From an uncultured Lachnospiraceae bacterium (GTDB lineage: Bacteria; Bacillota; Clostridia; Lachnospirales; Lachnospiraceae), in the NCBI GenBank assembly GCA_950097145.1, contig CATNCF010000008.1:16936-80935 (forward strand): 64,000 nucleotides of DNA, in the 5' to 3' direction. Below, one piece after another: positions 56,689-64,000 of the stretch (position 1 is its first letter; the number at the start of each line of letters is the position of its first letter). Below the pieces are notes generated by a model that was not told the origin of the DNA, did not search any database, and worked only from the letters and a program-made list of their open reading frames with translations. Made by a program: the position numbers and the translations under genes.

Positions 56689-58179
56689 ATGTGTAAAATG
56701 GAGTTATCAGGGAAGGAAAAAATATTTGGTAAATGTAATTGGGGAATACGTGCAAGCGTAGAAGATACGCTTGAAGAATATATCAGCTCTGTTTTAGAAT
56801 CACTAATATCCTCGGAAAAAAAGGCATTGGAACTTACAGAGGGGCTTTCGCAAGCCATCTTGGAAGATATAGAGGCAGAAAGATATGCAATGGATTTGTG
56901 GAAAAAGGGAATAGAGAATAGTAAGCTGAACAGCCAGCATGGCAGCAGTGAGGAGGATATTACTAAGAAATTTGTAGAAAGCCTTTCAGATAACGATTAT
57001 CATGGTGCGGAATCAAGCATTGCCAAATATACTACCAGATATGGAAGGACATCCTTTGAGAAATTAAGAAAAAAAATACAATCAAGTAGAATGTATGTGG
57101 AAAGCCATATAGGGAGAGGGCTATATGAAAAGATATATCCGGTATTTTGGCTTGAGATGCTTAATTGCCCCCACAAAAAAATAGATTATGGAGAGCGTTT
57201 TCTAATGCCGATAAGCGAAGGAACAGAACGGGAACAGTATTTGTTTGCGCTACTGCTAGACAGCAGGGTGGAGGATATTGCAAGCAATACTATTTTTTCA
57301 GGGATTCAAAGGCTGTATTCTGCCCGGTTAAAAAGGGCAAAAAATGAAGTAAAAAATTTTGATATGCAGGATGCAGAAGAGAGGCATTGTTTTGTAAGGT
57401 GGATGAAAAATTGCTTGTTCAGAGAAGATAAATCAGGGAACAGGAAGAAACCAGCTTTAAAAAATAATATGAAAACTATTAGGGAAATGCTTGAAATAGG
57501 GGGAGATAATAACCTAGATGTTCCGGCGTTTATCTATTTTCTGGACAGGTTAACAGGTTGGATTGAATTTTACAATTTTGTGTTATCAGGGGACAGCAGA
57601 ATCGAAGATACTTGTGATGATAACAAAGATGATAGCGATACGAACGATGAGATTAAGGAAAAGATATTGTCTAAAGTAGAAATCTTGGAGAAAAAGTATG
57701 ATAGGTTAATGGATGAACTCACAGAATGTACGGAGTTGGACGAGGTGCGTGAACTTGTTTGGGAGTCTTTCGATTGCATCCAAGAGTGGGAGTATTGGGT
57801 GGGTGGAAAAGAGGAAGAAGATCCGGAGGAAGATTCTGAAATAGATTATACGGCATTTGAAAACCTGGCGGAATTTAACCATATTGCCTTTTTATATGCG
57901 TGGGGGAAGTATATAAGGAATGATAAAGAGTTGGAAGCATTATCCCACAGTGTTTTGGGAAGGAAATTCATGGAATATATGGCTGCGGCCTATAGAATAG
58001 TAACAAATAAGATTACATATGATGAGGGTAACGTAAACAAGGATTTTTTGATGGAAAGCGTATGGTATAATCGTTTATTTGAAGAACTTTTTGTGAATGA
58101 TATATCAAAAGTGAATCAGGCTACGAGGATGGATGCTTTGAATTTTTACGATATTTATATGACGTTTATGAGATGGTAA
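56689..58179 (+). CDS. Uncharacterised ~500-aa protein between relaxase and helicase
   Basis: Long ORF overlapping relaxase end; no recognised motif; acidic insert; exact start uncertain (56647-56701). Confidence 0.7.
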   Translation: MCKMELSGKEKIFGKCNWGIRASVEDTLEEYISSVLESLISSEKKALELTEGLSQAILEDIEAERYAMDLWKKGIENSKLNSQHGSSEEDITKKFVESLSDNDYHGAESSIAKYTTRYGRTSFEKLRKKIQSSRMYVESHIGRGLYEKIYPVFWLEMLNCPHKKIDYGERFLMPISEGTEREQYLFALLLDSRVEDIASNTIFSGIQRLYSARLKRAKNEVKNFDMQDAEERHCFVRWMKNCLFREDKSGNRKKPALKNNMKTIREMLEIGGDNNLDVPAFIYFLDRLTGWIEFYNFVLSGDSRIEDTCDDNKDDSDTNDEIKEKILSKVEILEKKYDRLMDELTECTELDEVRELVWESFDCIQEWEYWVGGKEEEDPEEDSEIDYTAFENLAEFNHIAFLYAWGKYIRNDKELEALSHSVLGRKFMEYMAAAYRIVTNKITYDEGNVNKDFLMESVWYNRLFEELFVNDISKVNQATRMDALNFYDIYMTFMRW

Positions 58180-58194
58180 GAGATACTTTTAGGG

Positions 58195-58227
58195 CAACGG
58201 GAATGTGAGTTCTCGTTGTTTTTTTAT
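58195..58227 (+). terminator. Terminator upstream of helicase gene
   Basis: CAACGGGAAtgtgaGTTCTCGTTG then TTTTTTTAT. Confidence 0.75.
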
Positions 58228-58399
58228 GCGAAAATTTCTTATTTTTCACCGAATACGTATTTTGATTTTTGAGATATCATATTTATGTGGCCACGGGATA
58301 GAAATAAGCAAATGGTGAAGTTGGATGCTTTCTCCATCTCCGCCGGAAAAACGAAATTTAATATTATAACTTGGATTTTCAAGCGGGGATGGAGTTGGA

Positions 58400-60508
58400 G
58401 TGAAAGGAGGAAGTTTGAAAAATTCAGAAAACTTAAAACAGCTTCCGGTTGTCGAATCGGATATCCAGAAAGTGAGGTTTGGAGATACACTGTCTGGAAT
58501 ATTGGGAAGCCGATACAAAGGTTGGAAAGAAAGAGATGTTATTTTTATCCATGTATCAACGGGTGTCGGTAAGACATTCTTTAGTGTGGAGGATTTGTAT
58601 GAGTGGGCGATGGAACAGGGGGTTGAGATTGCAATTCTAGTCAATCGGCGCGTGTTAAGGGGACAGTTATGGAGGGATATCCGGGAACATGATCTGAAGA
58701 TGAATCGCCGTAATGTACATCTCCATCTCTTTTCGTACCAGCAGTTGGAGGGGGATGGGGAAGAATCTGAGCGGTGCAGGGAAATCTTAATGCGATGCCG
58801 TTATATTATATGCGATGAATGTCATTATTTCTTGATGGATGCACTTTTTAATCCTGGGGTACAGCGTTCATTCGATTTCATTACGGCTTTGTATACGGAT
58901 GTTACCTTGGTATTTATGTCAGCGACAATAGAGCATATCAAGCCTTTGTTAGAAAAACGTATTCTGGAACTGCACAAATGCCGGGTAGATGAATGCAAGA
59001 AGGAAATACAGGAATATGATGCCAGAGTTTATGAGAATTGCCGGTATAAACGGAATGGGAAACAGCGTTCATTTCTGGAAACCTCGGAAAAAGATGAAGA
59101 GGTCAAAAAATCGTGGGAATATCAGGAAACTATGGAATCTTATAAGAAACAGATGGCTTTGCCGCAGGTTAGGGAATATCAGTATATCCGAGACATGGCA
59201 GATAGGATAGCCGTCAGATATTTTCAAGCTGAGGAAGAATTAATAGAGCTGATTGCGGGAAACTCGCTGCCTGGAAAATGGCTTGTGTTCGTTCCATCCA
59301 AGAAGTTTGGGAAGAAAATACGGGAGGAGCTAATTGCGAAAGGAGTAGATGTCAAAAAAATTGTTTATATTGACGCAGAGTACGATGTTTTTACAGCAAC
59401 AGATGAATTTGTTCAGAAACGGGCGAAGGAGGAGGTTCATAGCATTGTGCGGACAGGCTTGCTGCAGTGCCAGATTTTAATTACTACATCTGTGCTAGAT
59501 AATGGTGTGAATATCAAAGACAGTCAAGTTGCAAACATTGTCCTGATGACGGAGGATGAGGATGAATTTAAACAGATGCTTGGAAGGAAGCGCTTTACAA
59601 GTGAGAACGAAATAATTAACCTTTTTATTTTTATGGGAAATCCCCACTTGTTTTCAAAACGTGCCAATGCATACTTTATGACCTATTGGAATTTATGCGA
59701 TCACAGGGATATCTGCCTGCCAGATGCTTATGGAATGTTAATGGAAGACCCGGAAAGGAATGCCAATGTATTGTCATCTTATTATGATTTTGATGGTCGA
59801 GAGCACCATAGCAATGAACTGGCAATCGAAGAAGTAAGGATGCGCTATCTGTACTGCCGTAAGGTGGCTGAGGGATTGGCAAGTGATAAATATTTTTTCA
59901 TTAGGGAACAGATGCGTTGGATCGAAAAGGGTTGCACGCAAGAGTGGCTTGAAAAAGCCAGCATTCACATTTCTCAGAATAATGTGGATGAGATAAAGGA
60001 TATCCTGGATAGGTTATACCAAGAGGGAGGCGTGTTGAATAAGGTCAAATTTGATGAATTTAAAGGGGTTTTGATGATAAGCGCCCAAAAAATTGAACAG
60101 GGAAGCTTTACAGGGAAAGCAGGAAACATAAATACTGTTAATGCCGCGCTTCAGCTAAGGCAGGAATGGAGTGCGTATGAATTTGTATCTGTGGGCGATG
60201 ACAGGAAGGTTTATGAATTATATAAGAATGGACAGGCTCTGAACAATCTTTTTGAAGGATTAACAAGGGAGAATTTAGGGCAGATCGTAAACGAATGCAA
60301 GAATGACCTAAAAGGAATCTATGAGGGTTTGTTTAAAGTTTCTCCGCCAGAAGCTTTAGAAAATGATTTGGAAACGCTAAGTGTATTTATTAACATAAAA
60401 TTGAAAGCATATCCTGGGCTTGAGGGATGGATGCTGAAATCATTTGGCAAAGAGGAAAATAAGAAAATTGGGATTTCTAAAAGGCCACATTCGGCAGTTG
60501 GAAAGTAA
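58400..60508 (+). CDS. SF2 DEAD/DEAH-like helicase
   Basis: Walker A HVSTGVGKTFFS; motif II IICDECHYF; motif III VFMSATIEH; C-terminal ITTSVLDNGVNI...QMLGRKRF; start could be GTG 58400 or TTG 58415. Confidence 0.85.
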   Translation: MKGGSLKNSENLKQLPVVESDIQKVRFGDTLSGILGSRYKGWKERDVIFIHVSTGVGKTFFSVEDLYEWAMEQGVEIAILVNRRVLRGQLWRDIREHDLKMNRRNVHLHLFSYQQLEGDGEESERCREILMRCRYIICDECHYFLMDALFNPGVQRSFDFITALYTDVTLVFMSATIEHIKPLLEKRILELHKCRVDECKKEIQEYDARVYENCRYKRNGKQRSFLETSEKDEEVKKSWEYQETMESYKKQMALPQVREYQYIRDMADRIAVRYFQAEEELIELIAGNSLPGKWLVFVPSKKFGKKIREELIAKGVDVKKIVYIDAEYDVFTATDEFVQKRAKEEVHSIVRTGLLQCQILITTSVLDNGVNIKDSQVANIVLMTEDEDEFKQMLGRKRFTSENEIINLFIFMGNPHLFSKRANAYFMTYWNLCDHRDICLPDAYGMLMEDPERNANVLSSYYDFDGREHHSNELAIEEVRMRYLYCRKVAEGLASDKYFFIREQMRWIEKGCTQEWLEKASIHISQNNVDEIKDILDRLYQEGGVLNKVKFDEFKGVLMISAQKIEQGSFTGKAGNINTVNAALQLRQEWSAYEFVSVGDDRKVYELYKNGQALNNLFEGLTRENLGQIVNECKNDLKGIYEGLFKVSPPEALENDLETLSVFINIKLKAYPGLEGWMLKSFGKEENKKIGISKRPHSAVGK

Positions 60509-60540
60509 AACACATATATTTTTGATTCGGAGGTGATGAT

Positions 60541-60891
60541 ATGGCACAGACAATGGATATTAATCATGTTTTCCAAGAAAGGAAAACAGCAGGGATGGCG
60601 TTAATTCCAGGTACGGCAGTGGCAGAAAATGCTATAGGTCAGATACAAAAACAAGGAGCTGTGCAAACGGCAGGAATAGGAAATGGTTTTTCGGTAACAA
60701 AAAGCATTTCACTCGCAGAAAAAGTACTTCTGACGCTTGAGGAAGCAGCCCTTCTTACAGGCATTGGGCAAAATAAACTCAGAGAGATCAGTAATGGGGA
60801 GGACTGCCCGTTTGTTCTATGGAATGGGAGCAAACGTATGTTTAAAAGGGAAAAGCTAATAGGCTATTTATGCTCGGTTTTTTCCATTTAA
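60541..60891 (+). CDS. Excisionase (Xis-like HTH)
   Basis: LLTLEEAALLTGIGQNKLREISNGEDCPFVLWNGSKRMFKREKLIGYL, immediately upstream of integrase. Confidence 0.85.
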   Translation: MAQTMDINHVFQERKTAGMALIPGTAVAENAIGQIQKQGAVQTAGIGNGFSVTKSISLAEKVLLTLEEAALLTGIGQNKLREISNGEDCPFVLWNGSKRMFKREKLIGYLCSVFSI

Positions 60892-60965
60892 AGATTCTTT
60901 GCTGGCTGCAAGCATTTATTACTTGCAGCCAGTTCTATTTTAACAAAAGGAAGGAGAATGTCAAT

Positions 60966-62300
60966 ATGGCAGCAAGATATGATAACCGCCGCAGAAAATT
61001 AAAGACTGGGGAATACCAAAAAGAAAATGGGGACTATTTGTTCCGGTGGACAACCAGGGATGGCAAAAGGCATACAGTGGGAGCGACTACATTGGAAGAG
61101 TTAAGATGCAAGGAGGAAGAAATTGCCCGTGATAAGGCAGATGGCATCAAAGAGTCTGCAAAAAATATTTTGTTAAATGATATATTTAGCCTTTGGAAAG
61201 CTACAAAGAGAGGGTTAAAAGCAAATACGTACCAAAGCTACGTCTGGTGCTATGAGCAGTATGTCTGGGAAGACCCAGTCGGGCAAACACCGATACAGGC
61301 GTTAAAACGCAGTGATTTAAAACGGTTTTATAACCGCTTGTATGAAGACAGGCATTTAAAAATTGGGACGATTGATAATGTACATACTGTCCTCCACCAA
61401 GTAATCCAGATTGCAGTAGATGATGATTATATCCGAAGAAATATATCGGATAATTTGTTAAAGGAATTAAAGCAGTCGCATAATATTGGGGAGAAACACA
61501 AGCGGGCGTTGACAGTGCCTGAGCAAAACCTTTTTCTGGATTTCCTCAAGCAGGAGAAGAATCAATACAACCATTGGTATAATATTTTTGCAGTTATGCT
61601 TGGGACTGGCATGAGGGTGGGGGAATGTACCGGGCTGCGTTGGGAGGACATTAACCTCGAAAAAGGGATTATTACAGTCAGCCATACATTAGTCTATTTC
61701 GACCATAATGATAAGTTGGATGCAAAAGGGAAAAAGTGTTATTTCAGCATAAACACACCCAAAACAAAAGCTGGCAGCAGACAGATTCCAATGCAGGATT
61801 ATGTGAAGGAAGCGTTTATAAGGGAAAGGAAGTACCAGGAATATAACGGGATTGCTTGTAAGCAGGAAGTGGACGGGTATACAGATTTTATCTTTATCAA
61901 CCGTTTTGGGAACTGCCAGCACCAGGGAACATTGAATAAAGCCTTGCGCCGCATTATAAGGGACTGCAATGATCTCCAGCTTGAAAAGGATGGAAAAAAC
62001 GCCGTGCTGCTGCCAAACTTTAGCTGCCATTCCCTGCGGCATACATTTGTGACGCGCTTAATAGAAGCAGGGGTGGCAGTTCCGGTAACACAGCAGCTTG
62101 CAGGGCATTCGAGTTCGGATGTCACTTTGGATATTTACACGACAGTGACAAATGAATTTATGGAACGTGAATTTGACGGTTTTCAGGTTAAGATGAAACA
62201 TCAGGATGAGGAATGGCGCAGAAGGATGATGGAACGGAAGCAGGATGATAGGGAAAACGAAATTCAGGCTTTAGATGGCAAAAATAACGATACAGAGTAA
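60966..62300 (+). CDS. Tyrosine recombinase/integrase
   Basis: GTGMRVGECTGLRWEDI; CHSLRHTFVTRLIEAG; LAGHSSSDVTLDIYTTV; ATG 60966 preferred. Confidence 0.95.
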   Translation: MAARYDNRRRKLKTGEYQKENGDYLFRWTTRDGKRHTVGATTLEELRCKEEEIARDKADGIKESAKNILLNDIFSLWKATKRGLKANTYQSYVWCYEQYVWEDPVGQTPIQALKRSDLKRFYNRLYEDRHLKIGTIDNVHTVLHQVIQIAVDDDYIRRNISDNLLKELKQSHNIGEKHKRALTVPEQNLFLDFLKQEKNQYNHWYNIFAVMLGTGMRVGECTGLRWEDINLEKGIITVSHTLVYFDHNDKLDAKGKKCYFSINTPKTKAGSRQIPMQDYVKEAFIRERKYQEYNGIACKQEVDGYTDFIFINRFGNCQHQGTLNKALRRIIRDCNDLQLEKDGKNAVLLPNFSCHSLRHTFVTRLIEAGVAVPVTQQLAGHSSSDVTLDIYTTVTNEFMEREFDGFQVKMKHQDEEWRRRMMERKQDDRENEIQALDGKNNDTE

Positions 62301-62490
62301 CAACCTAATCTGAGCCATGCACCTGTTGAAAAGACCGATACCGTTTCGGCGCAAGCGGGACGGTATCGGTACAGAAGCTGGCAGATAGAAGAAGATTGCA
62401 TTTTCTGTTGCCAGGATAAATTTTAAGCGATATAATAAAAGAAGATATTTTGCCTAAGAACTGGCAGAATAGATACGAAAGGAAAAGGAT

Positions 62491-63450
62491 ATGCCGAAAA
62501 AGACGCCTGATTATGACAACGTATTTAAAACGATGAAGAGCAAACATAAAAGGCTGTTTATTACAGTAATTAATGATATTTTTGGAAAAAATTACCCTAT
62601 GGATATTCAAATGGATGTTTTGCCATCTGAAGGATACCTGTCTGGGAATGAAACAGAAAAAGGCAGCCATGAGATTGAAGAAAAGGTTTCTGATTTCCTG
62701 ATTAAAATAGAGGATCAGGTTTATTTATTGGAGTGCCAGAGTTATGATGATGATTCAATGGCTCTCAGGATTGCGGAATATGCGTTTATTGCGGCAAGGC
62801 AGTCTGCAGATTGGGGGATTGGCTATGCCTCTATCCCGATACCGAAGTTCTCCGTCATTTATATTAAAAGGACAGATAAGACCCCAAGGACAACAATGCT
62901 TAACTTTACATTCCCGGATGGGCAGGAGGTAAGCTGTGAATCTGAAAATGTAATTCTGGATGAGCTTACAAAAGAATACATTGTTGAAAAGCGGCTGTTC
63001 CCTTACGTCCCTTTTTATATTGCAAGGTATGAAAAGGATATCGTGGCTGAAAACAATATTGAGGGGGCAGTAAAGGATCTGGAATATTTCAGGGATGAAA
63101 TGTTGCGGCTGCATGAGGCGAAGGAATTGTCGGATGATGAACTGATTGACCTCAAAGGATTTGTAAATACGATTATTACACATATTACAAATGGAAATGA
63201 ATATGAAGAAAGGCTGGTGAATGTTATGGGTGGAACAGTAATTGAAACAGAATCGGAGAGGCTGCGCCGTGAAGGAATGGAAGCTGGAAGAGAGACAGGA
63301 AGAGCAGAGGAAATCATTGAAATGGGAAGGGAATTTGGGTTAGATGATGAAGCTATTTTAAAAAGGCTTCAGGAAAAGATAGGACTGCCATTAGAAACGG
63401 CTGCGATTTATTTTGCAGAGTATGGATATCAAAAACCGTCACAACATTAA
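62491..63450 (+). CDS. Rpn-family recombination-promoting nuclease / PD-(D/E)XK transposase-like protein
   Basis: DYDNVFKTMKSKHKRLFITVINDIFGKNYP...KVSDFLIKIEDQVYLLECQSYDDDSMALRIAEYAF. Confidence 0.88.
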   Translation: MPKKTPDYDNVFKTMKSKHKRLFITVINDIFGKNYPMDIQMDVLPSEGYLSGNETEKGSHEIEEKVSDFLIKIEDQVYLLECQSYDDDSMALRIAEYAFIAARQSADWGIGYASIPIPKFSVIYIKRTDKTPRTTMLNFTFPDGQEVSCESENVILDELTKEYIVEKRLFPYVPFYIARYEKDIVAENNIEGAVKDLEYFRDEMLRLHEAKELSDDELIDLKGFVNTIITHITNGNEYEERLVNVMGGTVIETESERLRREGMEAGRETGRAEEIIEMGREFGLDDEAILKRLQEKIGLPLETAAIYFAEYGYQKPSQH

Positions 63451-63476
63451 GCTGGATGAAATACGCAACTAACCAT

Positions 63477-63723
63477 AAATGGAAATGAATAGGAAGAAAA
63501 GCTGGTGAATGTTATGGGTGGAACAGTAATTGAAACGGAATCGGAGAGGCTGCTGCATTAAGGCGAAGTTAAAATGCTGATTGGAATGAGTCAGGAGTAT
63601 GGTCTTGATGATGCGGCAATATTGAAAAAGATGCAGGAAAAAATAGGTTTGTCTTTAGAACAGGCGGCTGCCTATTTAAATCAGTATGGGAAACAGCTTG
63701 TGTGGGCTTATGAAGATTGGTGA
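63477..63723 (+). pseudogene. Truncated duplicate of the Rpn 3' end
   Basis: 63477-63553 nearly identical to 63189-63265; in-frame stops; tail encodes QEYGLDDAAILKKMQEKIGLSLEQAAAYLNQYG like Rpn C-terminus. Confidence 0.85.
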
Positions 63724-63751
63724 CAATCTGGTGACATTTTGGTGACAAATT
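63719..63751 (+). repeat. Right-end three 11-bp direct repeats GGTGACA
   Basis: GGTGAC at 63719, 63730 and 63741, exact 11-bp period. Confidence 0.8.
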
Positions 63752-63865
63752 GAAAATGAATTATGAAAGGATTTGCATATTTACATGGATGTGCCAAGCA
63801 TCAGAAGGTTGATAATATAGGCTTTTGCAGGGATTCGGGGAGTAATGGGAAGAATGTTTTTGCTT

Positions 63866-63903
63866 TCCCGACAATGAAAACGCTTGGCGGAAAAGACCAG
63901 TAA
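63866..63903 (+). pseudogene. lysS 3'-end-like fragment (candidate att site)
   Basis: GCT TTC CCG ACA ATG AAA ACG CTT GGC GGA AAA GAC CAG TAA = AFPTMKTLGGKDQ*, parallel to lysS end LFPTMKSLEK*. Confidence 0.65.
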
Positions 63904-63936
63904 AATCAAGGGTTTGCGGTACTTGAACTTGTAAAC

Positions 63937-63969
63937 TACAACAAATTTACAACAATTTTACAACGCATA
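63937..63969 (+). repeat. Three 11-bp direct repeats TACAACAAATT/TACAACAATTT/TACAACGCATA
   Basis: TACAAC at 63937, 63948 and 63959, exact 11-bp period. Confidence 0.8.
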
Positions 63970-64000
63970 TTGAAGAATAATGAGCGTTAATGAATAGTTG

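Larger units (their letters stand above)
47819..63903. mobile_element. Integrative mobilizable element adjoining lysS 3' end (boundaries approximate)
   Basis: lysS-3'-like sequence at both ends (CTGTTCCCGACGATGAAGAG vs GCTTTCCCGACAATGAAAAC); interior integrase, Xis, relaxase; 11-bp-period GGTGACAA repeats near both ends. Confidence 0.75.

Noticed and set aside
63719-63969. Short 11-bp-period repeats considered as a mini CRISPR
   Set aside because: Repeats too short with no spacers of CRISPR size and no cas genes; fits integrase arm sites better
1-64000. rRNA, tRNA or CRISPR arrays
   Set aside because: None recognised by reading; a tRNAscan/Infernal run would be needed to exclude small RNAs

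Overview
This 64 kb window is low-GC Firmicutes DNA, most likely Lachnospiraceae/Clostridia judging from protein families. It has five parts. (1) 0-3.1 kb: the tail of a Tad-type pilus cluster. (2) 3.1-24.5 kb: a type VII secretion (T7SSb-like) locus rich in phospho-signalling parts. It contains FHA proteins, a 1665-aa EssC-type ATPase, a YukD/EsaB ubiquitin-like protein, five tandem WXG100 proteins, a membrane trypsin-fold/FHA fusion that seems to lack catalytic residues, two effector-like cassettes with DUF4176 partners, a PASTA Ser/Thr kinase, an Ig-like surface protein and a PP2C phosphatase. I could not identify EsaA, EssA or EssB. (3) 24.5-39.2 kb: surface and cell-wall genes (BIG2 protein, murG, pgi, SH3/SleB-type hydrolase, GH43 protein). 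(4) 39.4-47.8 kb: housekeeping genes (nfeD, SPFH, argF, birA, coaX, dusB, greA, lysS). (5) About 47.8-63.9 kb: an integrated mobilizable element abutting the 3' end of lysS, with PIN-type TA, a small cargo island (DUF697-like / CxxC / mini GIY-YIG / basic peptide), DUF932-YqaJ-Rad52-like recombination genes, relaxase, SF2 helicase, Xis, tyrosine integrase and an Rpn nuclease. Its ends carry 11-bp-period direct repeats. A second, different 11-bp repeat array after a lysS-like 3' fragment suggests another element in tandem beyond the window. All family calls come from reading the translated sequences; no searches were run.
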